Source of the DNA: Gemmatimonadota bacterium
GTDB taxonomy: Bacteria; Gemmatimonadota; Gemmatimonadetes; Palauibacterales; Palauibacteraceae
Direction: 5' to 3'
NCBI GenBank assembly: GCA_022820995.1
Contig: JAJEEM010000042.1
Coordinates: forward strand, 19,543 to 83,542
DNA: 64,000 nucleotides
Shown here one piece after another: positions 8,152-17,820 of the stretch. The notes under the pieces were generated by a model. That model was not told the origin of the DNA. It worked only from the letters and a program-made list of their open reading frames with translations, and did not search any database. The translations under genes were made by a program, and so were the position numbers. Each line of letters begins with the position of its first letter. Position 1 is the first letter of the stretch.

Positions 8152-8943
8152 CTATTGCTCGATCCGCAGGGCCAGGAGCTTCGGCCACAGTTTGCCGGTG
8201 ACGAGGAAGACGCCGGTTTCCGGGACGTAGGCGATGCCGTTGAGGACGGCCTCGGGATCGCCGGGGCGGCGGGCGCTCAGGGGGACGCTCGACAGGTCGA
8301 TCTCGCCGAGGACTTCGCCGGTGGCCTTGTGGATCCGCACGATGATGTCCGTCTGGTAGACGTTGGCGTAGATCCAGTCGCCCACGCACTCCAGTTCGTT
8401 CAGCCGACGCTGCGGAGACCCGTCGCGCGTGACCTCGACCGTCTCCGTGACCGCGAACGTCCGCGGGTCCCGACGTTCGAGCGCACTCGACCCGTCGGAC
8501 ATCCAGAGCACCTCGCCATCGTAGCAGAGCCCCCAGCCTTCGCCCTCGTAGGCGTACTCCCGGAGAACCTCGAGGGTCTCCGCGTCGTAGACGAAGGCCC
8601 GGCCGGCCTTCCAGGTCAGTTGAACGAGTTCGGAGTCCACCCGCGCGAGACCCTCCCCGAACAGGGCGGAGTCCACCGCGACCCGGGCCTGGACCTCTCC
8701 CGTGGGCACGTCCACGCGCCTCACGCCGGACTCTCCGTAGCGGCCGGTGCTCTCGAGGAGGTGTCCGTCGTGGAAGAGGAGCCCCTGGGTGTACGCCGCC
8801 GGATCGTGCGGGAACGTCCCGAGGATCTCGTACTCGATGGCAGGCACCGCCGAGGACGTGCAGCCGGTCAGCGCGCAAAGCGCCAGCGTCCACAGTCCGC
8901 GGGAGCCGGCTCGCCGCGTCGGCCGCGGTGTCATTTTTCGCAT
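8152..8943 (-). CDS. Glutaminyl-peptide cyclotransferase (bacterial propeller type), lipoprotein
   Basis: 263-residue exported enzyme of the glutamine cyclotransferase family (plant/bacterial five-bladed propeller type), which turns N-terminal Gln into pyroglutamate. Residues 1-28 are a lipoprotein signal with lipobox LTGC, so it is probably membrane-anchored in the periplasm. Diagnostic parts are the FPHDPAAYTQGLLFHDGHLLES opening, DSELVQLTWKAG, YEGEGWGLCYDG and LNELECVGDWIYANVYQTD, then GDPEAVLNGIAY. It begins 10 bases after the flavoprotein stop, so the two are probably one operon. A scrap of this gene is found at 7341-7404. Confidence 0.9.
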   Translation of the reverse strand: MRKMTPRPTRRAGSRGLWTLALCALTGCTSSAVPAIEYEILGTFPHDPAAYTQGLLFHDGHLLESTGRYGESGVRRVDVPTGEVQARVAVDSALFGEGLARVDSELVQLTWKAGRAFVYDAETLEVLREYAYEGEGWGLCYDGEVLWMSDGSSALERRDPRTFAVTETVEVTRDGSPQRRLNELECVGDWIYANVYQTDIIVRIHKATGEVLGEIDLSSVPLSARRPGDPEAVLNGIAYVPETGVFLVTGKLWPKLLALRIEQ

Positions 8944-8953
8944 CGTCGCGGCA

Positions 8954-10921
8954 TCAGATCAGATCGAGGACCGTTTCCACGGCGCGGCGACCCTCCGCGG
9001 ACGCGCCGGTCCAGTTCTGGTGCCCCCGCAACTCGGAATGTCCGATCGCGACGCGTCCGAAGGGCTCGCGAATCACATCCGGAGGGGCCGGAGCCCCGTG
9101 GCGTCCGAAGAAGAAGCCGGGTCCGGGCGCCACGTAGGCGTGCCCCCAGCGGTTGAGCACGAGGCCGGCGATATCCTCCGCCGGATCGAAGCCGCCCTCG
9201 GCGAAGAGTTCGACCATCTGCGCCCGCAGCCGCCGTTCGTAGTCCGCGAAGGACGCGCTCAGCATCTCCGTGCGGCCCGCCATCCCCTGGTCCGCCGGCG
9301 AAGCCCCCGGCGACTCGAAGGTGATGTAGAAGGTCAGCATCGTCGGGTGATCCGGGGCGTGGACCGGCCGGTAGTCTCCCGCATACATGGGCCGCCGGAT
9401 GTTGCACGAGAAGCCGAGATCGCCCTCGTAGAAGCAGCCGGCGATCCCCAGGCGGTCGAGGAAGCGCCAGTTCCGGAGCGCCACGTTCGCGACGAGGATC
9501 GGCCCGTGGCGGAAGCTCTCGTAGGCGGCGCGATGTCCGTCCGGCAGGTCGGCCGCAATGTAGCGGTTCATCCAGCCTCCACTCGCGAGCACGACCGCGT
9601 CCGCCTCGACCGACCAGGCGCGGCCCTCGTGAACGTAGGTCGCACGCGCGCGGCCATCGCCGGCCCCGGCGTGGCGCACGTCGATCGCGGTGCATCCCAT
9701 CCGCAGCCGCACGGGCTGCTCCGGCCGGTCGAGGGCGCCGAAGTCGATCGCTCCGTTGAGCACGTCGCCGAGCGTGCGTTCGCCCGCGATCCCGTCCGGG
9801 ACGACATCCTTCACGAAGTAGCGGGCAATCCCCGCGTTCCCGCCCGGGAAGGAGTGGAAGGTCATGCCGTCGTAGCGGGAGGGGAGCCCGAAACCGGGGA
9901 GGTCGAAGTGCATCCCCCACCAGGCGGAGATCGCGTCGCACCCGAGTCCGATGATGCTGGCGAGGATCGGGTCGACGTACGCCGTGACCTCGGGCGGCAG
10001 GCCGAGCACGTCCTCGTAGTAGGCCTTGAGCGTCATGCCGTCGAGCCACGGCCCGGGATTGTCCGGGCCCCCGGGCGCGTCCGGAGGCACGTGGTCCGTC
10101 ACGCGCGCGTTCCGCCAGCGTTCGAAGCCCTCCCGCACCTCCGGCGTCCACGGCGCGCGGGACATGTCCCCGAAGAGACCGCCGACCCAGCCGCCCGAAC
10201 CGCCGGACCAGCCGGGACGCCCGCCGCCGCGCGTCCCGCCGAAATAGTGCCCAATGGAGAACTGGTCCTGCACCCAGTGCATGAAACCGTAGTTCTCGAG
10301 CGGCGCCTTCACCTGGCCCGCGTCCGGCGCGTACTCGAACTCGCGCGGGATGCCCAGCGTCGTGAAATAGTCGTCCGGCTCTCCAGTGGGCGGGCGTATG
10401 CCGAAGTCGTTGGATCCCTGCGGCCCGGCCAGGAGCACCCCGTCGACCATCATGTCGTTCCGTTTCGCCTCGCCGCCGAACACGGGGTGGTTCTCGATGA
10501 CGAGACAGCGTCCGGACGGCCGATGCCGCTTGAAGTGGTGTGCGGCCGAGAGGCCCGCGAGGCCGCCGCCCACGATCACGACGTCGAAGCGTTCCCCGGT
10601 GTCCGTGACCTCCCCGCCCGGAACCCGTCCATCGCGGACCCGGTGTGCGTCACGGACGACCTCCGGCGTATTTCCGTGGGAGGGCGCATAGTCCCCGACG
10701 CCGCCCGGGCCGTACCAGTCCGGCCCGAGCGCGTCGGACCACGGATCCGATGCCATCCCCGGGACCGCGCCGGCGCTCGCGCCCCCGGAGCCGCCCGGCC
10801 CGCACCCAATGAGCGCGGAGCCCGCGATCCCCGCCCCCGCCAACTGGACGAAGTCGCGGCGCGTAATCTCCCGGTCGAGTCCGAGTTCCCCGTCCGACCG
10901 GCGGATCCTGCCGCGGCTCAT
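8954..10921 (-). CDS. Tat-exported FAD-dependent oxidoreductase (amine-oxidase-like), lipoprotein
   Basis: 655-residue flavoprotein. The N-terminus carries a twin-arginine signal (RRDFVQLAGAGIAGSALIGC, residues 21-40) ending in a lipobox-like cysteine, so it is probably exported folded with FAD and lipid-anchored. The FAD Rossmann motif is VVIVGGGLAGLSAAHH (about 114-129), followed by FGGEAKRND, the usual second FAD contact of amine-oxidase-like enzymes. A C-terminal GHAYVAPGPGFF segment and HQNWTGA near the end fit FAD closure. Substrate is unknown. The start is 7 bases after the S9 peptidase stop, and the cyclase follows closely, so these three are probably co-transcribed. Confidence 0.82.
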   Translation of the reverse strand: MSRGRIRRSDGELGLDREITRRDFVQLAGAGIAGSALIGCGPGGSGGASAGAVPGMASDPWSDALGPDWYGPGGVGDYAPSHGNTPEVVRDAHRVRDGRVPGGEVTDTGERFDVVIVGGGLAGLSAAHHFKRHRPSGRCLVIENHPVFGGEAKRNDMMVDGVLLAGPQGSNDFGIRPPTGEPDDYFTTLGIPREFEYAPDAGQVKAPLENYGFMHWVQDQFSIGHYFGGTRGGGRPGWSGGSGGWVGGLFGDMSRAPWTPEVREGFERWRNARVTDHVPPDAPGGPDNPGPWLDGMTLKAYYEDVLGLPPEVTAYVDPILASIIGLGCDAISAWWGMHFDLPGFGLPSRYDGMTFHSFPGGNAGIARYFVKDVVPDGIAGERTLGDVLNGAIDFGALDRPEQPVRLRMGCTAIDVRHAGAGDGRARATYVHEGRAWSVEADAVVLASGGWMNRYIAADLPDGHRAAYESFRHGPILVANVALRNWRFLDRLGIAGCFYEGDLGFSCNIRRPMYAGDYRPVHAPDHPTMLTFYITFESPGASPADQGMAGRTEMLSASFADYERRLRAQMVELFAEGGFDPAEDIAGLVLNRWGHAYVAPGPGFFFGRHGAPAPPDVIREPFGRVAIGHSELRGHQNWTGASAEGRRAVETVLDLI

Positions 10922-10928
10922 CGCGTCC

Positions 10929-12986
10929 TCACTGCGTCGTCGTCCCGGTCGGCCGGTAGCGCTCGAACCAGGCGAGGATGTGCTGCACCTTGCTGATGAG
11001 TCCGCTCGGACGGGCGCCGATGCTGTGGTTCGCCTCGGGGATCCGCACGAGCACCGACGGCACCTTCCGGATCCGCAGCGCCTGGTAGAACTGCTCCGAC
11101 TCCGACATCGGCGTCCGCCAGTCGACCTCGCCCGTGATGAGCATCGTCGGCGTCGTCACGTTCGCGATGTGGTGGACCGGCGAGCGCTCCATGTAGTGCT
11201 CGAGGTTGTCCCACGGCGCGCCCGGGAACCAGTAGTTCATGCCGCTCGAACCGCCCATGTCCGCCGTAAGGACCCAGCTGTACCAGTTGATGACGGGCTT
11301 CTGCGACGCGGCGGCGGCGAAGCGGTCCGTGTGCGTCACGATCCAGGCCGTCAGCACCCCGCCGCCGGATCCTCCGGTCACGAAGAGCTGCTCTTCATCG
11401 ATGTATCCGCGCGAAATCACTTCATCGACGCCCGACATCAGGTCGTCGAAGTCGTAGCTCGGATAGGCGTGGTGGATCTCGTTCCCGAAGTCCTCGCCAT
11501 AGCTGGTGCTCCCGCGCGGGTTCGTGTAGAGGACGACGTAGCCCGCCGTGGCGAACAGCTGGACTTCCGCGCTGAAGCGGTCCCCGTAGTTGGCGAACGG
11601 GCCGCCGTGGATCTCGAGCAGGAGCGGATACTTGCGGCTCGGGTCGAAGTCCGGCGGCTTCACGATCCAGCCCTGGATGTCGAGCCCGTCATGCGAGGAC
11701 TTGTACCAGACCTCCTCCGTCTCCCCGATCGCCTTCTGCGCGAAGAGATCCTCGTTCAGGTGCGTGAGGCGCTGCCAGTCGCCGCTCCGGTTCGTGACCG
11801 CGAGGTCCGCGGGGTGGTCCGGCGTCCCGTAGGTGAAGGCGAAACGGTCGTTCCCGGAGGTGGAGAAGGTGCCGCCTCCATAGGGACGACCGATCGACAG
11901 GCCCTGAACGCTGGAGACGATATCCGTCACGGTCCCGTCGAGGTCGACGTGGGCGAGTCGCGTGTTCCCCTCGGTGTCGTACTGGAAGAACAGCCCCCCT
12001 CCGTCGCTCGCCCAGTGCAGGTTCCCGATCGAGCGGTCGAGGTCGTCGGCGATGAGGCGCGAGCCGGACCCGTCCCGGCTCATCACGTACAGCTTCGATA
12101 CCTGGTGCCCCAGGAATCGGTCATCGTAGCCCGTGTAGGCGATCATGCCACCGTCGGGCGACACCGTCGGACTCGAGTCGGGCCCGCGCCGGTCGGTCAG
12201 CTGCCGCACCGCGCCGTCCGCCACTGAGAACTCGAAGATCTCGGAGTCCCGCACGTACTCCCAGTCGTCGCGCCGGGTGGCCGAGATCAGCAGGTGCTGC
12301 GAATCGGGCGTCCACTCGGGCGCCCCGCCGTGGTTGTAGGGGCCGTGCGTGACCTGCCGGGGCGTCCCCCCCTCGGCGGGAAGGACGAAGACGTGGGAGT
12401 ATCCGACCGGCAGGAAGCCCTGGCTGTCCGACCGGTAATAGAGCCGCTCGTACGTCGTGGCGGGGGGCGCCCACGTCGCGCCTTCCGGCTTCGCGGGCAT
12501 CCGCGCGAAGGGCGGCGGCGGGTCCGGGACGAACATGCTGAAGGCGATCATGCTCCCGTCGGGGGACCACGAGAGCCCGCCCGGGCCTCGTTCCAGCTGC
12601 GTGAGCAGGGCCGTCTGTCCGGTGTCCATCCAGCGCAGGTAGAGCTGCGACTTCCCGTGTTCGTCGCTTGCGACGTAGAGGAGCCGCGTGCCGTCCGGCG
12701 ACCAGCGCGGCGACGAGAAGTTCTTCTGGCCGGTGAGGAGCGGACGGTGGTCCGAACCGTCGTAATCGACGATCCACAGGTTGCTTCGCTGACGGTCCCT
12801 CATGATGTCCATCGAGGACCGCACATAGACGACCCGGGAACCGTCGGGCGAGATCCTGGGATCGCCGGCGACTTCGAGTTCGAAGACGTCCGCCGGGCCG
12901 AAGTGGTCCGGATCCCGCTCCTGCCCGGCGAGCGGTGCGGCGGTGACGAGGATGGCGAGCGCGAGCGCGGTGGTTGACGACCTCAT
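10929..12986 (-). CDS. S9 family prolyl oligopeptidase-like peptidase, exported
   Basis: 685-residue serine peptidase with a signal peptide (cleavage near AAPLAGQ, residue 21). The N-terminal half is a seven-bladed propeller with repeated SPDGS and WSPDG motifs (about 40-400), the C-terminal half an alpha/beta hydrolase. The triad is readable: Ser540 in TGGSGGG, Asp622 in GEVDWRTP and His654 in EANHSIG. Such enzymes trim short peptides in the periplasm. It heads the run peptidase, flavoprotein, cyclase; the 89-base divergent gap to mtnA holds the promoter. Confidence 0.95.
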   Translation of the reverse strand: MRSSTTALALAILVTAAPLAGQERDPDHFGPADVFELEVAGDPRISPDGSRVVYVRSSMDIMRDRQRSNLWIVDYDGSDHRPLLTGQKNFSSPRWSPDGTRLLYVASDEHGKSQLYLRWMDTGQTALLTQLERGPGGLSWSPDGSMIAFSMFVPDPPPPFARMPAKPEGATWAPPATTYERLYYRSDSQGFLPVGYSHVFVLPAEGGTPRQVTHGPYNHGGAPEWTPDSQHLLISATRRDDWEYVRDSEIFEFSVADGAVRQLTDRRGPDSSPTVSPDGGMIAYTGYDDRFLGHQVSKLYVMSRDGSGSRLIADDLDRSIGNLHWASDGGGLFFQYDTEGNTRLAHVDLDGTVTDIVSSVQGLSIGRPYGGGTFSTSGNDRFAFTYGTPDHPADLAVTNRSGDWQRLTHLNEDLFAQKAIGETEEVWYKSSHDGLDIQGWIVKPPDFDPSRKYPLLLEIHGGPFANYGDRFSAEVQLFATAGYVVLYTNPRGSTSYGEDFGNEIHHAYPSYDFDDLMSGVDEVISRGYIDEEQLFVTGGSGGGVLTAWIVTHTDRFAAAASQKPVINWYSWVLTADMGGSSGMNYWFPGAPWDNLEHYMERSPVHHIANVTTPTMLITGEVDWRTPMSESEQFYQALRIRKVPSVLVRIPEANHSIGARPSGLISKVQHILAWFERYRPTGTTTQ

Positions 12987-13075
12987 GGTTCCTCCTGGAC
13001 AGCTTTCGATCTCTGCGGGACGTCCCGTGACAGTTCAAGGTAGCGCCTTTCCCGCAGCCGGATAGGTTGCGCGGC

Positions 13076-14173
<1,098 letters not shown>

Positions 14174-14221
14174 TCGGCCCTGCGCGCCGCATTCCGCCGA
14201 TAGCGGCGCGAACCCCCGTCG

Positions 14222-14776
14222 CTACCGGTCGTGGTCCAGAATGGGGAGATAGGCCTTCCAGGGCCCGACCTCGTCCTCGAACCGGTGCGCGACGACCCGC
14301 ACGATCTGGGCGATATGGTTGAGGTCGTGTACGGCCCAGGTGGTGAGCAGTTGCCGCAGCGTGACCTCGCCCAGCGCCGGGTGAAGTCCGCCCGCGTCCA
14401 GATCGACCTCGCCCTCCAGCACTTCCCGCAGCGCCGCGAGTCCGGTCTCGCGCAGGGTCTCGAACTCGGTGAGCAGTTCATCGAGCGAGCGGCCCCGGGT
14501 TCGCTCGACGTGCGCGAAGCGGTCGAAAGGCGGAAACGCCCGCTCGCGGCCGTGTTCGAGAATCCACCGCGCCCGCGGAATCCAGTCGTCGATCTCGCCC
14601 TGAATGAGATGTCCGAGCACGCTGAAGGGGCTGAACGTCCCCTCCCCCTCATCCGCGTGCAGCAGGCCGGCCGGCAGATCCTCGAGCAGCACGCGCACCG
14701 TCCCCGGGGTACGCGAGAGGAGCGTGAGGATCTCCTCCGCCAATTGCCCATCGCTCACGAGAACGTCTTCCGTCAC
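14222..14776 (-). CDS. DinB-superfamily metal-dependent protein
   Basis: 184-residue four-helix-bundle protein of the DinB/YfiT superfamily. The three metal histidines expected for the fold can be placed in SVLGHLIQGE (helix 2) and VHDLNHIAQI (helix 4). The family includes thiol-dependent S-transferases (bacillithiol or mycothiol type) and DNA-damage-inducible proteins; which applies cannot be decided. It lies between mtnA and the MetF-like gene and is convergent with mtnA. Confidence 0.8.
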   Translation of the reverse strand: MTEDVLVSDGQLAEEILTLLSRTPGTVRVLLEDLPAGLLHADEGEGTFSPFSVLGHLIQGEIDDWIPRARWILEHGRERAFPPFDRFAHVERTRGRSLDELLTEFETLRETGLAALREVLEGEVDLDAGGLHPALGEVTLRQLLTTWAVHDLNHIAQIVRVVAHRFEDEVGPWKAYLPILDHDR

Positions 14777-14967
14777 CCGGTTCCTCCGTCAAGTGTCGTC
14801 GCAGTACCACACGGGGCCGGCCCGCGTTGCCGTCGCCCGCGGGACCCGGCCCGAAACGGAACGCGGCCGCCGCCGCTTTGCAACGGGGCTCGGGATGTGC
14901 ATCCTCTCCCGGTCCGTGAACCGATCCGAAGCTGGAACCACCTGCGCGCAAGGCAGGATTCTCCGTC

Positions 14968-15870
14968 GTGAACGAACCGCCAATCCATACGGGAACGTCC
15001 TCGGAGAGCCGCTTCGTCCGGCGGCTGCGGGGAGACGAGCCGACGATGACGGTCGAACTTCGGCCGCCGCGGAGCGGGCTCAGCCGCGGCGGCGCGATGG
15101 ACATGTGGATCGACCTCTCCCACGCTATTCGGGGTCTCGCGGCGCGCGACGCGTTCCTCATGCTCACGGACAGCGCGGTGGGCGAGGAGGAGGAGGAGAA
15201 CCTCCAACACCTGACGGCCAACCTCGCGAACGAGGTCGAACCGTGGCGCGTCGTTCCCTTCCTGACCTGTCTCCACCCGCTCGACTACTGCCTGCGCTAC
15301 GGCGACCGGGCGCGGGCGCGCGGCGTGGAGAGCCTCACCGTGACGGGGGGCGACCGCGTGCGCGGAGCCGACCGTTGCGTGCCCCACGGCTACATGCTTC
15401 GACGGCGGCTTCGGGAACGGGCGAAGGGACTGTCGCTCGGCGGCTGGGTCAACCTCCACCGCCCGGTCGCCGAGCAGATCGGTTTCGCGACGGCCCCGGA
15501 CTTCGAGGCGGATTATTACCTCACACAGGTCGTTTCCCACCACGATCTGGCGCGGGCGGAGCGCTGGCTGGAGGGCGCGGAGCGCGAGGGTCTCGAGATT
15601 CCGGGCTCGTTCGGCGTCTTCTACTACCGGAACGGCCGCCGGACGGTGTTGGAACGGCTATCCCGCTTCTTCCCCGTACCGGTGGAAGCCGTGGCTTCGG
15701 CCTTCGAGGCGGGAGTCACGCCGGAGCTGCACTGCGCGGAGACGATCGTCGCCCTCCGGCGTCTGGGGGCGGCGCACGCCTACCTGTGCAACCTCCCCCC
15801 GCACGCCGCCGCCACCCGGTTCGACCGCATCATGGCCGAGGTCGCCCGGCTTGAAGCGGACCGTGACTGA
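14968..15870 (+). CDS. MetF-like TIM-barrel protein (methylenetetrahydrofolate reductase family)
   Basis: 300-residue protein resembling methylenetetrahydrofolate reductase. Barrel features are VELRPPRSG at the N-terminus (strand 1 with the catalytic-type Glu), a VVPFLTCLHP strand, the RGVESLTVTGGDRVRG loop (compare the LRGD region) and DYYLTQVVSHHD near residue 180, where family members have an F-T-Q motif. The GTG start has AGGCAGGA 9 bases upstream. Identity to MetF looks low, so it may be a specialised paralogue acting on another folate or C1 carrier. A separate MTHFR domain exists in the fusion at 25903-27747. Confidence 0.6.
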   Translation: MNEPPIHTGTSSESRFVRRLRGDEPTMTVELRPPRSGLSRGGAMDMWIDLSHAIRGLAARDAFLMLTDSAVGEEEEENLQHLTANLANEVEPWRVVPFLTCLHPLDYCLRYGDRARARGVESLTVTGGDRVRGADRCVPHGYMLRRRLRERAKGLSLGGWVNLHRPVAEQIGFATAPDFEADYYLTQVVSHHDLARAERWLEGAEREGLEIPGSFGVFYYRNGRRTVLERLSRFFPVPVEAVASAFEAGVTPELHCAETIVALRRLGAAHAYLCNLPPHAAATRFDRIMAEVARLEADRD

Positions 15871-15911
15871 GCCGGAATCCGCCTGACCCGGAAGGCGCGG
15901 CGAGATCCGCC

Positions 15912-16310
15912 CTATTCCGTCGCGTCGATGCGGCTCAGCTTGCCGGGCCACTCGAGGATCTGCGAGTCCGCCGTCAACAGTTGGTGTCCTTCGAGAGCCG
16001 TCGCCACGATCAGCCGATCGGCCGGATCGCCGCGCAGGCCGGTAAGCAGCCCGGCCCGCACGCCGATGAGACCGCTGACCGGGATCTCGACGAGCCCCTG
16101 CGCGAGAAGTTCGCGACGCCACGCCTCCGGGTCCGCCAAGAGATCGAACCGCCCCGAGTGGACGCGCATGGCAACCTCCCAGAAGGAGATGGCCGAGACC
16201 GCGGCGCGTCTCTGCGGCAATGCACGCTCGATCGTACGCCGCGCCCGCCGCCCGAGACGACGATCTCCACTTCTGAGCCATAGCAGGACGTGCGTGTCGA
16301 GCAGGATCAA
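15912..16310 (-). CDS. vapC: VapC-type PIN-domain toxin
   Basis: 132-residue PIN-domain ribonuclease toxin. The start is taken as the TTG whose last bases overlap the antitoxin stop (TTGA), giving the normal VapC opening ILLDTHVLLWL with metal-binding Asp5. Other acidic residues are in SAISFWEVAM, DPADRLIVATAL and LLTADSQIL, completing the Mg/Mn site. A start 12 codons earlier would put a basic tail overlapping the antitoxin and is less likely. It pairs with the antitoxin immediately upstream. Confidence 0.92.
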   Translation of the reverse strand: MILLDTHVLLWLRSGDRRLGRRARRTIERALPQRRAAVSAISFWEVAMRVHSGRFDLLADPEAWRRELLAQGLVEIPVSGLIGVRAGLLTGLRGDPADRLIVATALEGHQLLTADSQILEWPGKLSRIDATE

Positions 16311-16588
16311 AAGAGGTCGTCCTCGTCGTCCCCGTCGTCCCACCACTCCCGGGGCATCGGCCCCACGATATCGCCCCGGATCCGGATGATGTCGCGATCT
16401 CGCCCGAACCAGGACTCCGGTGTCTCGTCGCAGGGAACGAGCTTCGACACGGGGCGGCCGTGCTTCGTGATGACGATCTCTTCGCCGGTCTCGGCGACCT
16501 CATCCATGAGCTTCAGACATTTCGCTTTGAACTCCGATGCCTTGATGGTCCGCGGGACGCCCGCGGGCCCCTCGTGATCTGCTTCCAT
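16307..16588 (-). CDS. Phd/YefM-type antitoxin of the VapC pair
   Basis: 93-residue antitoxin. The Phd/YefM fold is visible in IKASEFKAKCLKLMDEVAETGEEIVITKHGRPVSKLVP (residues 15-52), which dimerises and binds the operator. The tail (residues 58-93) is rich in Trp, Asp and Glu and would wrap the PIN toxin. A four-base coupled junction (TTGA) links it to vapC. Its own promoter with tandem palindromes lies 40-70 bases upstream. Confidence 0.9.
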   Translation of the reverse strand: MEADHEGPAGVPRTIKASEFKAKCLKLMDEVAETGEEIVITKHGRPVSKLVPCDETPESWFGRDRDIIRIRGDIVGPMPREWWDDGDDEDDLF

Positions 16589-16629
16589 CCGTCCGCTCCG
16601 AGTCTGTCCGACGCCTTCAACGTACCCTC

Positions 16630-16658
16630 AATAGAACCATGGTCACGACCATGGTCAA
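16630..16658 (-). promoter_or_regulatory. Promoter with tandem palindromic operator for the VapC pair
   Basis: On the minus strand TTGACC (16658-16653) and TCTATT (16635-16630) are separated by exactly 17 bases and resemble sigma-70 -35 and -10 boxes. The palindrome ACCATGGT occurs twice, at 16636-16643 and 16648-16655, 12 bases centre to centre, filling the spacer. This is what an autorepressed toxin-antitoxin promoter should look like. Confidence 0.65.
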
Positions 16659-16787
16659 CTCATCCTCGAGGCGGCGCCCGGAGCCGACACAGCGGTTGGG
16701 CCGCGTGAAGTGTTACCCGACCGTCGACGCCGTTTACGGGCACGCTTGATGCCTCGGTCACAACCCCAGCACGAGGAAGATCCGAAG

Positions 16788-17741
16788 ATGTTCACTCGAC
16801 GCGACTGGCTCCGTTCCACCGCCGCCGCGGGCGCGGCCCTCTCCCTCAACCCCCGCATCCTGCGCGCGTTCGCGAACCAGGAGATGATCACGCGGCCCAT
16901 CCCCTCCACCGGCGAGGAGTTGCCGATCGTCGGCCTGGGCAGTTCTGCGACCTTCCAGCGCGTGGCGCGGGGCGACGACGTGACGCAGCTGGAAGAAGTC
17001 ATGCAGGCGCTGGTAGATGGCGGCGGGTCGGTTTTCGACACGGCTCCCAGCTACGGCTCCTCCGAGGACGTGGCGGGCGACATCTGCCAGAGACTCGGGA
17101 TCTCCGACCGCGTCTTCTGGGCCACGAAGGTGAACGTGGCCGGACGGGGCGGCGGGTCCGCGGATCCGGAGGAGGCGCGGGCCCAGATCGAACGGTCGTT
17201 CGAATACTTCGGCGTCCCCGTCATCGACTGCATCCAGGTCCATAATCTGGGCGATCCGCCGGTGCAGGTGGGGATCCTCGAGGAGCTGAAGGCGGCCGGG
17301 CGCGTCCGCTACATCGGCATCACCTCCACGAGCAAGCGGCAGTATCCGGCGCTCATTCAGTCCATGCAGGACTATCCGCTCGACTTCATCGGCATCGACT
17401 ACGCGGTGGACAACGTGAGCGCCGCCGAGGAGATCCTGCCGCTCGCCGCCGAGCGGCAGATCGGCGTGCTCGTGTACGTGCCGTTCGGGCGCAGCCGGCT
17501 GTGGTCGCGGGTCGGCGACCGCGAGGTGCCGGAGTGGGCGAGCGAGTTCGACGCCCATTCGTGGGCCCAGTTCTTCATCAAGTTCGCGGCCGCGCACCCC
17601 GCCGTGACCGTGGTGACGCCGGCGACGAGCCGTGCGGAACACATGGTGGACAACCTCGGCGGCGGGATGGGCCGACTCCCCGACGACGACCAGCAGCAAC
17701 GCATGATCGAGTTCGTGAACCAGCTCCCGGAAGCCGGCTGA
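16788..17741 (+). CDS. Tat-exported aldo/keto reductase
   Basis: 317-residue aldo/keto reductase-superfamily protein. The start at MFTRRDWLRSTAAAGAALSL gives a clean twin-arginine signal of about 30 residues, with GAGGAAG upstream; an earlier in-frame ATG would bury it. The barrel shows GLGSSATFQ, the catalytic DTAPSYGSSE (Asp, Tyr), WATKVNVAG (Lys), a QVHNLGD segment where the usual His sits, and GVLVYVPFGRSRLW. Export of an NAD(P)H-type reductase suggests either a bound cofactor or loss of redox activity. Transcribed alone and convergent with the propeller gene. Confidence 0.87.
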   Translation: MFTRRDWLRSTAAAGAALSLNPRILRAFANQEMITRPIPSTGEELPIVGLGSSATFQRVARGDDVTQLEEVMQALVDGGGSVFDTAPSYGSSEDVAGDICQRLGISDRVFWATKVNVAGRGGGSADPEEARAQIERSFEYFGVPVIDCIQVHNLGDPPVQVGILEELKAAGRVRYIGITSTSKRQYPALIQSMQDYPLDFIGIDYAVDNVSAAEEILPLAAERQIGVLVYVPFGRSRLWSRVGDREVPEWASEFDAHSWAQFFIKFAAAHPAVTVVTPATSRAEHMVDNLGGGMGRLPDDDQQQRMIEFVNQLPEAG

Positions 17742-17763
17742 ACGACCGGCCCGGGAAGATTTT

Positions 17764-17820
17764 AACGGAGGCCCGGGAGGACGTTCCCGCGGGAACGCGC
17801 CCCCCGGGCCTTCCGCCGTT
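17764..17820. terminator. Bidirectional hairpin between convergent genes
   Basis: AGGCCCGGG (17769-17777) pairs with CCCGGGCCT (17803-17811), with AACGG/CCGTT outside and an inner perfect palindrome GTTCCCGCGGGAAC (17783-17796). It fills the 78-base gap between two convergent stops and probably serves both. Confidence 0.6.

Noticed and set aside
14777..14967. Possible cobalamin riboswitch before the MetF-like gene
   Set aside because: The region has small hairpins (GGATGTGCATCC), but no B12-box sequence or other recognisable aptamer core.
16710..16787. Upstream ATG for the aldo/keto reductase
   Set aside because: It would add 26 basic residues ahead of a clean twin-arginine signal and has no better ribosome site.
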